Below, piece by piece: positions 8,724 through 17,100 of a stretch of DNA of 64,000 nucleotides (positions are counted from its first letter, which is position 1; every line of letters starts with the position of its first letter). The notes beneath the pieces were generated by a model. It saw nothing but the letters and a program-made list of their open reading frames with translations, ran no database searches and was not told the origin of the DNA. The stretch comes from Leucobacter sp. CX169 (GTDB lineage: Bacteria > Actinomycetota > Actinomycetes > Actinomycetales > Microbacteriaceae), in assembly GCF_017161405.1 (NCBI RefSeq), contig NZ_CP071051.1, positions 1,054,001 through 1,118,000 of the forward strand, read 5' to 3'. The translations under genes and the position numbers were made by a program.

Positions 8724-8739
8724 CGTTCGACTGACATGC

Positions 8740-8769
8740 ACGGGGGTTCGGCTGCGGCCGGACCCCCGT
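8740..8769 (+). terminator. Intrinsic terminator hairpin after aceA
   Basis: ACGGGGGTTCGG pairs with a right arm ending GGACCCCCGT over a short loop, 17 nt after the aceA stop. The stem is GC-rich; the following T-rich tract is weak (TGTGCGTTCCT). Confidence 0.65.
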
Positions 8770-8833
8770 TGTGCGTTCCTGAACGTCTGCGCTGGCGGGG
8801 TGCATTCTTCTGGCACCGGCACGACCCGCTTGG

Positions 8834-8839
8834 TAGCGT
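8834..8839 (+). promoter_or_regulatory. -10 hexamer TAGCGT, leaderless VOC gene
   Basis: TAGCGT ends 6 nt before ATG 8846; no ribosome-binding site is visible, which fits a leaderless mRNA. Confidence 0.5.
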
Positions 8840-8845
8840 CGGCGC

Positions 8846-9280
8846 ATGGCTATCAAACTCGAGAACGTGGGAATCGCGGTTCGCGATATCAATGCGACCA
8901 TCGCCTTCTTCACCGACCTCGGCCTGACTCTTATCGGCCGCGACACGGTCAGTGGTGACTGGGCTGACGTTGCCGTCGGCCTCGACGGCAATCACGCCAA
9001 GATCGCGATGCTTCAGACGCCCGACGGACACGGAGTCATCGAACTCTTCGAGTACCTCCACCCCGAAGCGATCGAAACGGCGCCGACGCAGCCGAACGAC
9101 ATCGGCATGCACCGGGTGGCGTTCTCCGTCGATGACATCGACGAAGCGCTCGAGATCGCCGCGAAACACGGCTGCTACCCGCTTCGCGACGTGGCCACCT
9201 ACCTGGACGAGTACAAGCTGACCTATCTCCGCGGCCCAAGCGGGATCATCGTGATGCTCGCCCAGGCGCTGAAGGGTTGA
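8846..9280 (+). CDS. VOC-family (glyoxalase/bleomycin-resistance fold) protein
   Basis: 144 aa vicinal-oxygen-chelate protein. Two beta-alpha-beta-beta-beta halves are visible: residues 5-75 (LENVGIAVRDINATIAFFTDLGL ... HGVIELFEYL) and 88-140 (MHRVAFSVDDIDEALEIAAKHG ... LTYLRGPSGIIVML). Possible metal ligands are His in MHRVAF and Glu in VIELFEY, with the YLRGPSGI strand ending the second half. It resembles lyase/dioxygenase-type VOC proteins, but the reaction (glyoxalase, epimerase or dioxygenase) cannot be fixed from sequence. Single-gene unit between the aceA terminator and a new promoter. Confidence 0.8.
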   Translation: MAIKLENVGIAVRDINATIAFFTDLGLTLIGRDTVSGDWADVAVGLDGNHAKIAMLQTPDGHGVIELFEYLHPEAIETAPTQPNDIGMHRVAFSVDDIDEALEIAAKHGCYPLRDVATYLDEYKLTYLRGPSGIIVMLAQALKG

Positions 9281-9296
9281 CGTCGGCGGTACGAAC

Positions 9297-9302
9297 TAGG
9301 CT
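9297..9302 (+). promoter_or_regulatory. -10 hexamer TAGGCT, leaderless membrane-protein gene
   Basis: TAGGCT is followed by exactly 6 nt and then the GTG start at 9309. Confidence 0.5.
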
Positions 9303-9308
9303 CGTAGC

Positions 9309-9785
9309 GTGAGCGCAGAGTTCAAACCGACAGGATCCCCGCCGGACACTCGTGCGCCGAGGCAGGGGTGGAAGATGCACTCCGTCGGCGGCGTGCTCCG
9401 CATGTACCTGTACCTACTGCCCCTGTCGCTCGCAGCGACGTACTATCTGCTGATCGCCGATCGCGTGACTATCGAGACGCCTCGCGACCTCATGCAGGCC
9501 GGGTTTGGCTGGCCGTTTAACTGGGTCACGCAAGACCTTTCGCGCTACCAGCCGTCCTCGTACCCCACAACGATCGACTTCAATTTCGTGCGCGCGTGGG
9601 ACGACCCGATCGCGACGAACTACGACTGGCTGATGCTCGCGGTCAACGCGCTGATCGTGGGAATCGGGGTGACAGCCGCCCTCTACGCGATCGTGTACGT
9701 CGCCAAGCTGATTGGCTCTCGGAAGCGGCCGGACGCAGAGGCTCCGCCCGCGGGAGAAGGTCGCCCTGCTAACCTATCGCGGTGA
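9309..9785 (+). CDS. Membrane protein of unknown function, two TM segments
   Basis: 158 aa, not recognised. A hydrophobic helix spans about residues 29-48 (VLRMYLYLLPLSLAATYYLL), then a predicted extracellular stretch of about 70 residues rich in aromatic residues (GFGWPFNWVTQDLSRYQPSSYP), and a second helix at about 110-136 (LMLAVNALIVGIGVTAALYAIVYV). The tail is charged and Pro-rich. The GTG start is chosen from the -10 spacing. Its stop overlaps the next start by 4 nt (GTGA), so the two membrane proteins are co-translated and likely work together. Confidence 0.7.
   Translation: MSAEFKPTGSPPDTRAPRQGWKMHSVGGVLRMYLYLLPLSLAATYYLLIADRVTIETPRDLMQAGFGWPFNWVTQDLSRYQPSSYPTTIDFNFVRAWDDPIATNYDWLMLAVNALIVGIGVTAALYAIVYVAKLIGSRKRPDAEAPPAGEGRPANLSR
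9770..9775 (+). promoter_or_regulatory. Internal -10 hexamer TAACCT for the second membrane-protein gene
   Basis: TAACCT, inside the 3' end of the upstream gene, is 6 nt before GTG 9782. It could provide an independent leaderless transcript. Confidence 0.35.
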
Positions 9786-10894
9786 ATGGACACGAGGGCC
9801 TCGATGACAGGCTCGCACAATTTCGTCGAGAGTGGCCCAGGTCAGTAGGTTGGGCCGAGGTTCGAGCCGCCGATCCAAAGGTCTTTCGCTCGGCCGCGCA
9901 GGGCGCCGCACTGCTCGTTCCCGCCGTCGCCTCGACACTCCTCTTCACCAGCCTGTCGTTTGAGTTCCCGGTCGTAATCCAGCTACCGAGCTGGTTGATC
10001 GGGATTCACGGGTTCCTCACCGTCGTGCTCCTGTGGCTCTCGATCGGGCTCTGGATCTGGGCCTTCATCTTGCTCTCGCTTCCGGGCGACGCTCGGCGCG
10101 GCATCGCGATCGCGCGCTTCGCAAAGGAACGCGACCTCAGGTACTCCCGGTTCGGGTTTGCCCCCGAACGCATCGGGATCCTGCTCGCGGAGGGGCGAAC
10201 TCCCGCGCCGCCGCGTCCCGCCCGCCTGGTCGAGGCTGGCCAGGGAAACCCGTCGCTGTTCCGCGCGGGCTTCGCGCTGTGGGAGAGCGCGAACAGCAGG
10301 ATCCCGCCGCTACAGATTGCAATCGCCAGCTATAGCGGGGGCAAGAATGACCCGAAGGGGCCGCGCAACGGGTTTCGCTACATGGAGTTGGCCCTGCCGC
10401 GCCGTTTGCCGCACCTTATGATCGATGCCCGCGGAAACGGAAGCCTTCGACAGATGCTGCCGGGAACCCAGCGCCTGTCACTCGAGGGTGACTTCGACCG
10501 CTACTTCTCGGTGTACGTGCCGAGCGGGTACGAGCGGGACGCGCTCGAGCTGCTCACCCCGGACGTCATGGCGTGCCTCATCGACCACGGGAGGCGATGG
10601 GACGTGGAGATCGTTGACGATCGGCTGATTGTCGCGTCGCGGCGATTCCGGCGGGCATCTGACCGCGCCGAGTACACTGCGATGCTCTACTTCTCGGAGC
10701 TGTTCGGGGAGGAACTCGGCCACCAGGCCGACACGTACTCGGACCCGCGTGCGGCGCGCCCCCGCTCGCAGGTCGCGGCCGCGGGCACCCGGCTGAAGCG
10801 GCGTTCTACGGTGTGGGCGACGGCCGTGTTTGTGGGCATGGTCGGGCTCATGCTCCTGTTCCCGCACGTGCTGGGCTGGTTTCTCGACCGCTGA
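9782..10894 (+). CDS. Membrane protein of unknown function (DUF3137-like)
   Basis: 370 aa. Two membrane helices near residues 40-62 and 72-100 (GFLTVVLLWLSIGLWIWAF), a cytosolic domain of about 230 residues, and a C-terminal helix at about 347-366 (FVGMVGLMLLFPHVLGWFL). The soluble part contains FRYMELALPRRLPHLMIDA, LEGDFDRYFSVYVPSGYERDALELLTPDVM and WDVEIVDDRLIV; this order resembles the DUF3137 group but identity is uncertain. It overlaps the upstream gene by 4 nt. No catalytic motif is visible. It ends 31 bp from the convergent Clp_N-SRPBCC gene. Confidence 0.7.
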   Translation: MNGHEGLDDRLAQFRREWPRSVGWAEVRAADPKVFRSAAQGAALLVPAVASTLLFTSLSFEFPVVIQLPSWLIGIHGFLTVVLLWLSIGLWIWAFILLSLPGDARRGIAIARFAKERDLRYSRFGFAPERIGILLAEGRTPAPPRPARLVEAGQGNPSLFRAGFALWESANSRIPPLQIAIASYSGGKNDPKGPRNGFRYMELALPRRLPHLMIDARGNGSLRQMLPGTQRLSLEGDFDRYFSVYVPSGYERDALELLTPDVMACLIDHGRRWDVEIVDDRLIVASRRFRRASDRAEYTAMLYFSELFGEELGHQADTYSDPRAARPRSQVAAAGTRLKRRSTVWATAVFVGMVGLMLLFPHVLGWFLDR

Positions 10895-10925
10895 TGATTC
10901 GCGGCGAGATCGCGCTACGCGGGCG

Positions 10926-11921
10926 TCAGCGAAAGACCCGACTCATGCTGCTTCCGAGCTGCGACAGCTGCATCCAGATGGAGAAGCGGGCAAGTGGTCG
11001 CAGCAGCCAGCCGAGGAGTGACATTTGGCGCTCGGGATTGCGCACCCACTGCAGCTCGAGGCGCAAGTGGGCGCCGCCGGCAGCGGGCTCTAGCGCGATG
11101 GTGACCACCCGGGTGTTTGCCCGCACCGCGTCGGGATAGCTGAAACGCCAGACGATACGCGAGGGCCGTTCCTGTTCGACGAGTGCTACGAGTTGGCGCC
11201 GGTACTGTTTCGACGTGCGCAGGGGTCTGCCATCCGGTCGTTCTGTGCGGGCGAGCGCGAGAAAGTGGTCTCCGGTCTTCGGTGCGTGCCCCGTCGCTTC
11301 GGCCTCCACCCGGCCGATGCTCAGGTCCCACTCGGGAAGCCGCTCCGGGTCGGACACCAGCTCCCAGACCTTCTCGATCGGCGCCGGAACGAAGGTCTCG
11401 CTGGTGCCCGAGAGGCTCCCGCGGCGGCGGCGGATCGCCGGGGCTGGCGGGATGCGCTCGGCCTCGGCGAGTCGCGCTCGGACGAACTCGGACCCGACGC
11501 CGAGTCGGTGCAACACCGACTCGATGAGCCCGCTGGGCTCGTCGAGTAGAGCGCGCAGCACCGCGCCGGCGTCGCCCTGCTGCGTGCCGGCGGAGGCGCG
11601 GCGCAGGATCTCGATCGACGGGGCATCCCATTCGTAGCCGCCGGTCTCGTGGAACACGATCCGGCCCGGGGCAGGCGGCGCCTCAATCGATACCCCGATC
11701 GAGGCGAGCTGTGCGGCGTCCTGATTCTGCACCGCCTGCCGTGCGGAGTCGAGGGTGATTCCCAGCCCGCGCAGTACCTGGCCCGCGAGCTGCTCGTTCA
11801 CGACCAGCGCGAGGAAAAGGTGCTCGACGCGGGCGGTGCGCTGGCCGAGGCGGGAGGCCTCTTCCATGGCCGCGAGCGAGAGCGAGTGTGAGGTGGCCGC
11901 CGCGGCGGCGAACCCGCTCAC
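10926..11921 (-). CDS. Clp N-terminal-repeat protein fused to SRPBCC/START-like domain
   Basis: 331 aa. Residues 1-150 hold two Clp_N repeats (LSLAAMEEASRLGQRTARVEHLFLALV and VLRALLDEPSGLIESVLHRLG), the substrate/adaptor-binding module of ClpA/B/C, but there is no AAA+ ATPase. Residues about 175-320 form an SRPBCC helix-grip domain (FVPAPIEKVWELVSDPERLPEWDLSIGRVE ... VWRFSYPD), usually a hydrophobic-ligand pocket. It is translationally coupled (4-nt overlap) to the upstream small HTH gene. Possible role: ligand-responsive adaptor for Clp proteolysis, or a cofactor of the HTH regulator; both are inference. The domain calls are strong. Confidence 0.82.
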   Translation of the reverse strand: MSGFAAAAATSHSLSLAAMEEASRLGQRTARVEHLFLALVVNEQLAGQVLRGLGITLDSARQAVQNQDAAQLASIGVSIEAPPAPGRIVFHETGGYEWDAPSIEILRRASAGTQQGDAGAVLRALLDEPSGLIESVLHRLGVGSEFVRARLAEAERIPPAPAIRRRRGSLSGTSETFVPAPIEKVWELVSDPERLPEWDLSIGRVEAEATGHAPKTGDHFLALARTERPDGRPLRTSKQYRRQLVALVEQERPSRIVWRFSYPDAVRANTRVVTIALEPAAGGAHLRLELQWVRNPERQMSLLGWLLRPLARFSIWMQLSQLGSSMSRVFR

Positions 11922-12163
11922 CGTGCCCGCCCGCCGGCGGCGATGGACGGGTTCACCTTCCGGGCGAACTTCTTGTGCGCCGCCTGCCGTGACACCCCCA
12001 ACGCTTCCGCGATGCCTTGCCAGTTCATGCCCGCGCTGAGGCCGGCCTCGACCTGGGCGAGTTCGAGGCGCTCGGTCAGCGCTCGCAGCGAGGCGATCGC
12101 GCGCAGGCCGGCGCGCGGGTCGGAGGTGTCGGCGGCGACTGTCGCGATGTCGAGTGATTCCAT
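11918..12163 (-). CDS. Small helix-turn-helix protein
   Basis: 81 aa. A C-terminal HTH is clear: MNWQGIAEALGVSRQAAHKKFARKV (about residues 45-70), preceded by a helix ASLRALTERLELAQVEAGL that could dimerise. It is the first gene of a two-gene operon with the Clp_N-SRPBCC protein. A 16-bp dyad covers its own -10 region, suggesting autoregulation. It resembles the small HTH partners commonly found with Clp_N genes in Actinobacteria (from memory). Confidence 0.78.
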   Translation of the reverse strand: MESLDIATVAADTSDPRAGLRAIASLRALTERLELAQVEAGLSAGMNWQGIAEALGVSRQAAHKKFARKVNPSIAAGGRAR

Positions 12164-12166
12164 GCC

Positions 12167-12182
12167 GTCAACCTACGTTGAC
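12167..12182. promoter_or_regulatory. Dyad GTCAAC-N4-GTTGAC over the HTH-gene promoter
   Basis: Perfect 6-bp arms (12167-12172 and 12177-12182) cover the -10 hexamer; a third GTTGAC-like half overlaps the -35. Position and symmetry suggest an operator for the small HTH protein. Confidence 0.55.
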
Positions 12183-12199
12183 GGCTCCTGGCTTGTCAA
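12170..12199 (-). promoter_or_regulatory. Sigma-70-type promoter of the HTH/Clp_N-SRPBCC operon
   Basis: On the minus strand: perfect -35 TTGACA (12199-12194), 18-nt spacer, -10 TAGGTT (12175-12170), then 6 nt to the ATG at 12163, giving a leaderless transcript. It lies in the 3' end of the upstream DUF4031-HD gene. Confidence 0.65.
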
Positions 12200-13138
12200 C
12201 CTGGGTTGCTCGAGCTCGCCGACCTCCCGGGTGAGGTTCGCGCGGGCCCGCGCCTCCCACATCGCCTGTGCCGGTGGCGAGCGGTACACAAAGGGGCGGT
12301 CGAGATAACTGCGCAGGATCCGCGCGCGGCCCAGCCGGAAATCCTCGCTCGCGACGTGCGCGTACTCGGCTCGAACCGACGACGTGTACTCCGCGTATCG
12401 TGCGGCGGGGGAGGCGAAGATGGACAGGTCGGCGTCCAAGAGATGCACCGCTGCGGGGGGAGTCTCGGCCGGACCCGCCCCGGGGAGTGTGGCGATGATC
12501 AGCTCGCGCACCGGGACGACGGCACCCACCGGGAGCCCGAACCGTTCGAGAGCGTCCCCGGCGAACCGGGCGGACTCGGCCTCGTCCTGGTCGCCGACGC
12601 CCGAATAGACGGCGTCGTGAAACCACGCAGCGAGCAGAGTGATCGGCGTGATCGGCTCGCCCCGGGTGCGCAAGTGGTCGAGCGCGAGCAGCACCTCTTC
12701 GAGATGGCGGAGGTCGTGGTAGCTGCGGTGCGGCTCGTTCCAACGCTCGATGAGTTCAGCGCCGAGTCCCTGCCACCGTTCCGATTCGCCGACGGGGGCA
12801 TCGGGCCCGAGAGCGGGAAGCAGCGCGGCCCATTCCTCCCGCAAATAGGTCAGCCGGGCCCCTGGCCGAGCGGTCGCCCGGGCGACGTGTTTCACGCGCA
12901 GGCCCGAGTCGCGCAACACATGCACGACGTCTCGGCTGCTGACCGCCCTCGCACCCGACGCGACGGCACGATCGTAGATCGATGCGGGCACGTCGTAGTG
13001 GTCGAGATCGAAGCTGCGCCGGGGGAGACCGAGCGCCGCCGCGAACCGGTGCAACTCGGCGTAGCTCGCGTCAGAGACAAGGTGGCTCCAGATGGTGCCG
13101 TGCGCCGGCCACAGCGGTGGGTCGATGTAGATGGCCAT
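12173..13138 (-). CDS. DUF4031 domain protein with HD-type phosphohydrolase-like domain
   Basis: 321 aa. N-terminal DUF4031 module (residues 1-85): MAIYIDPPLWPAHGTIWSHL, FDLDHYDVPASIYDRAV, and VVHVLRDSGLRVKHVARA. C-terminal HD-like part (about 110-320): W(Q)GLGAELIERWNEPHRSYHD, HLEEVLLALD, LLAAWFHDAVYSG (the metal-binding HD), and LLDADLSIFASP. HD proteins of this type are metal-dependent hydrolases of unknown substrate. The start is ATG 13138 at the DUF4031 N-terminus; a GTG two codons upstream is also possible. Long inverted repeats lie in the divergent spacer upstream. Confidence 0.82.
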   Translation of the reverse strand: MAIYIDPPLWPAHGTIWSHLVSDASYAELHRFAAALGLPRRSFDLDHYDVPASIYDRAVASGARAVSSRDVVHVLRDSGLRVKHVARATARPGARLTYLREEWAALLPALGPDAPVGESERWQGLGAELIERWNEPHRSYHDLRHLEEVLLALDHLRTRGEPITPITLLAAWFHDAVYSGVGDQDEAESARFAGDALERFGLPVGAVVPVRELIIATLPGAGPAETPPAAVHLLDADLSIFASPAARYAEYTSSVRAEYAHVASEDFRLGRARILRSYLDRPFVYRSPPAQAMWEARARANLTREVGELEQPRLTSQEPST

Positions 13139-13193
13139 TTGCACACGATACGCGCTCCCCTTTCGAAACCCTCCGGGCTGCGCTTCCGTGCGC

Positions 13194-13207
13194 GGCAGGA
13201 TCCTGCC
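13194..13207. repeat. Perfect 14-bp copy of the iterated palindrome GGCAGGATCCTGCC
   Basis: Full palindromic copy in the spacer between divergent genes. See the finding on the repeated GCAGGATCC motif; other full copies are at 19321-19334 and 46066-46078. Confidence 0.8.
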
Positions 13208-13217
13208 CGCTCGCCGT

Positions 13218-13278
13218 GCCGACCCGTCGCAAATGGCTCGATCAAGGCACGGGAACGAGCCATTTGTGCCGGGTCGGC
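13218..13278. repeat. Long interrupted inverted repeat between divergent genes
   Basis: Outer arms 13218-13226/13270-13278 and inner arms 13230-13240/13256-13266 (CAAATGGCTCG / CGAGCCATTTG) are perfectly complementary, separated by symmetric 3-nt internal loops and a 15-nt apex. About 20 paired bases in total. Function unknown: RNA structure, double operator or a mobile hairpin remnant. Confidence 0.75.
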
Positions 13279-13303
13279 GGGGCTGCGCGAACAGGCGCGC
13301 GGC

Positions 13304-13309
13304 TACGGT
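13304..13309 (+). promoter_or_regulatory. -10 hexamer TACGGT upstream of membrane-protein gene
   Basis: TACGGT is exactly 6 nt before the ATG at 13316, but that ATG is one frame away from the gene that follows (see finding). Confidence 0.4.
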
Positions 13310-13331
13310 GGCCGCATGGGGGACGCAAAAG

Positions 13332-14027
13332 GTGGCTGACGACCGGACTGCGCTCGGGAAGGTGGGCGATCTCGGGGGCACTTCACCTCGCGCCTGGGAT
13401 GCGCTCTCGCGCTGGGGCATGGCTTGGCGGGTGTACGTCGCGCTGCTCACCGCGACGGCACTGGGCCTGCTCATCCTGACGGCGTTGTCGCTCGGCTCGG
13501 GGCCGGTGCAGCCGCGCGCGGTGTTTGGCTGGATGACTCTGCTCGTGACCCCGACGCTCGGCGGCGTGCTCGCGCTGTTGCTGAGCAGGCGACTGAGCGG
13601 GTATCTCCCGGTGGCACAAGGGCTCGCATTTGGGGTCGTCAACGCCCTCGCGCTGGGCGCGGGGATCATCGGCTCCGTTTGGGTACAGCGGCTGCTCGGC
13701 GCCGGAGACGAGGCGGACTGGGGCTACGCCCTCCTGGTGTTCCTCGCCCCGCCCGTGTTCCTTGCCTGCGCCGTCGCGTACCCATTCGCGATGTGGAGCG
13801 CGACGCCTCGCGGCGCGAAAGTGTGCAGGTCGATCTGCGCCGCCGCGATCCTGCTGTTCGTCGCGATGACGGTCGTGCTGGGCACGGGAGTCTTCGACCG
13901 CCCGCAGGGTGTCGAACCGGTGCCCGGCAGCCCCCAGTCGAAGTGCTGGCGGCACGACGCCGACGGCAAGACGTGGGAGGTCCCCTGCAACGGTGCCGAG
14001 CCGTACGAGATTGGCGTCCCGGGGTAG
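13332..14027 (+). CDS. Membrane protein of unknown function, five TM segments; start uncertain
   Basis: About 231 aa from GTG 13332. Five hydrophobic segments are visible: MAWRVYVALLTATALGLLIL, VFGWMTLLVTPTLGGVLALLL, GLAFGVVNALALGAGIIGSV, ALLVFLAPPVFLACAVAYPF and ICAAAILLFVAMTVVLGTG, followed by an outer tail with two Cys (CWRHDADGKTWEVPC) that may form a disulphide. Not recognised. Alternative GTG starts exist (13308). The ATG at 13316 has the correct promoter spacing but runs into a stop after seven codons; loss of one G in the GGGGG run at 13318-13322 would join it to this frame. Confidence 0.65.
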   Translation: MADDRTALGKVGDLGGTSPRAWDALSRWGMAWRVYVALLTATALGLLILTALSLGSGPVQPRAVFGWMTLLVTPTLGGVLALLLSRRLSGYLPVAQGLAFGVVNALALGAGIIGSVWVQRLLGAGDEADWGYALLVFLAPPVFLACAVAYPFAMWSATPRGAKVCRSICAAAILLFVAMTVVLGTGVFDRPQGVEPVPGSPQSKCWRHDADGKTWEVPCNGAEPYEIGVPG

Positions 14028-14073
14028 CGCACACCAGACGGCGTGGAATCGCGCCGATCCGCGGGGCTCAGGG

Positions 14074-14079
14074 TAGCGT
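14074..14079 (+). promoter_or_regulatory. -10 hexamer TAGCGT upstream of smc
   Basis: Placed about 34 nt before the GTG of smc, which has its own ribosome-binding site (GAAAGGGGG at 14101-14109); smc would have a short leader of about 28 nt. Confidence 0.4.
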
Positions 14080-14113
14080 TGTCCCAGCCCGGCGGACGAC
14101 GAAAGGGGGCCCG

Positions 14114-17100
14114 GTGCATCTGAAGAGCCTGACTCTCAAGGGGTTCAAGTCGTTTGCCCAGGCCACCACCTTCCGCTTCGAGCCCGGGGTCACCGCCGTC
14201 GTTGGCCCGAACGGTTCAGGAAAGTCCAACGTCGTTGACGCCCTCGCCTGGGTGATGGGCGAGCAGGGGGCGAAGACGCTGCGCGGCGGAAAGATGGAAG
14301 ACGTCATCTTCGCCGGCACCTCGACGCGCGGACCGCTTGGCCGCGCCGAGGTAAAACTCACGATTGATAACTCGGACGGCGCGCTGCCGATCGAGTACAG
14401 CGAGGTGACGATCAGCCGCACGCTGTTTCGCAACGGCTCCTCCGAGTACGCGATCAACGGCGAGGGCTGTCGGCTGCTCGACGTGCAGGAGCTCCTCAGC
14501 GATTCTGGCCTCGGCCGAGAGATGCACGTTATTGTCGGTCAAGGGCAGCTCGACGCGGTGCTGCGTGCGACGCCCGAGGACCGTCGGGGCTTCATCGAGG
14601 AGGCCGCGGGCATCTTGAAGCACCGTCGCCGCAAGGAGAAGACGCTCCGCAAACTCGAGGCGATGGAGACAAACCTCACCAGGCTCTCGGACCTCGCGGG
14701 CGAGATTCGCCGCCAGCTGAAGCCGCTCGGGCGCCAGGCCGAGGTGGCGCGCGCGGCGCAGGGCATCGCGGCCGAGGCGCGGGACGCGAAGGCCCGCATC
14801 CTCGCCGACGACATCGCGCTGCTGCGTCGAGAGCTCGACGACCTCTCCAAGGGGGACTCCGAGCGGCACTCCGAGCGCATCGTGCTGCAGGAGCAGCTCG
14901 AGCAGCGTCAGCTGCGCATCCAGCGCATTGAGCAGGATCAGCAAGGCGACGAGCTCGACGGCGCCCGCAGGGTGACGCTTGCCCTCGAGGCCTCCCGCTC
15001 GCGCCTACGCGGCCTCGCCTCGCAGGCGAACCAGCGACTGACCTTCCTGGCAACCCAGGCCGAGGCGCCGGAGCAAACCCACCGGCTCAGCCAGTCCTCA
15101 GTGGACGAGGCGGCCGAGGAAGCGGCGGCGCTCGCCGCATTGGTTCCCGCCGCCGAGACGGAGTGGACTGCCGCCGGTGTGCGCACGCAGCAGGCCAAGA
15201 ACGCGCTCGACGCGCTCGACGAACACATCGCCGCCCAGTCGGCCCTCGTCTCGAAGCACGACCTTGAGCTCTCGAAGCTGCGCGGCCAGGCGACCGCGGC
15301 GGCGCAGAAGCACGACGTGCTCGCCGCGGAGGTGCGACGTCGGGAGCAGGCGGTTGCCCAGGCTGACACCCGCGCGGCCGAGGCCGCGGCGGCGCTTTCG
15401 CAGTTTGAGGAGGCGCTCGAGGCCGAGTCCGACGCCGACGCGCTGCCCGAGGCCGGGCTCGACGCAAGCTACCAAGAGGCGCAGGATCGCCAGGCCGCCG
15501 CCGAGGTCGCCCGCGACGAGCTGCGCGACCGCCTGCACACCCTTGAGCGTGAGCGGTCCGGCCTCGACGCCCGGATCAGCGCGCTCGCGAGTGCGCTCGA
15601 CCAGCGCGATGCCACCGGACAGCTGCTCGCCGATGCCACCCGCGGTATTCGCGGCCGAGTCGCTGACCATGTGCGAGTTGACGACGGCTACGAGGCCGCC
15701 GTGGGCGCGGCGCTCGGCACACTCGCCGAGGCGTTGCTGGCCGACGAACACGACGCCGCGGGCGACGCCCTCGAGGCCGCCCGGGCGGGCGACCTCGGAC
15801 GGGTCGACATCGTAGTGGCGCAGAGTTCGGTTGCCAGTGGCGCAGCCGCGATCAAGCCCGACGACGCCCCGAGTGTCCCGGGCGCGGTGCACGCGCTCGA
15901 CGTCGTGCGCGCCCCCGACGGGGTGCTCGGCGTACTCGCCCGCACATATATTGCCAACAGCCTTGACAGCGCGCGTACTGCCGCGCAAGTACTGCGCACG
16001 GCGTGGGGCGCCGCGTACACGATCGTCACCCGCGATGGCGAGGTGCTTACCGAATACACGCTGACCGGAGGCTCTGGTCTCGCCCCCTCACGCATTGAAC
16101 TCAACGCGGACCGCACGTTGGCAGAAGAGCGCCGCGCGGCCGTCGACCGCGAGATCACTGACGCGACCGCCGAGCTCGAGCTCGCCCGCGACGCCGCCTC
16201 GCGGGCCAAGGTTGACGCGGCGACGGCGTTCGCCCGGTTGCGCGAGGCCGACGCGCGCGCAGCCTCCATCTCCCAGCAGCGCAACAAGCTGACCGTGCGT
16301 GCCGAATCGGCTCGCTCCGAGGCTGAGCGCGTGCAGCAGGCGCTCACCGCGGTGGCCGGATCCGAGGCCGAGTCGGCCGAGGCCGCAGAGCGCGCCGCGC
16401 ACGCCTTCGCGTCCGTCGAGGCGCAGCCGCGCCCCATGCTGGACGTCGGTGAGCGGAGCGAGCTGGTGAGTGAACTCGACCGCCGACGTGCCGAGGAGGT
16501 GGAGCTGCGTCTCCAGCTCGAGACGATGCGCGAACGAGTGCGCGCCGCGGGTGAGCGCACGAAGGCGCTCACGGCCCAGCTCGCTGCCGAGCGACTTGCG
16601 GCGGAGGAGGCCGCGCGGCGTGCCGTGCTGCGTGCGCGTCAGGTGGCACGCGCCGAGCACGTCGCGGCCGCGCTACCCGACCTGATCGACGCCTGCGACC
16701 GTTCGTTGAACGAGGCACGGATGAATCAGCTCGCCGCCGAGCAGGAACGAGCGAAGCACAGCCAGGAGCTCACGCTGCTGCGCTCGGAGGACGCTGAGCT
16801 GCGCGAGCGGCTGCGCGCCCTCACCGAGCGCGCTCACGGCGCTGAGCTCAAGAGCTACGAGCGCAAGCTCGGCCTGTCCTCTCTCTTGGAGCGCGCGGGC
16901 AACGAGCTGGGCCTCGTGGAGGACGTGCTGCTGGCCGAGTACGGCCCGGATCAGCCCGTGCCGGTGACCCCGCCGATCGCCGACGTGGCTGGCGCGGACC
17001 GTGCGGCGGGCGAAGGCGCCGGCGGCGGCGAGGACGACGGCTTCCCGGATCCTGTGAGCAGCCCGGAGCACGCGACCGCTGTGGTCGAGTCTGTGCCGTA

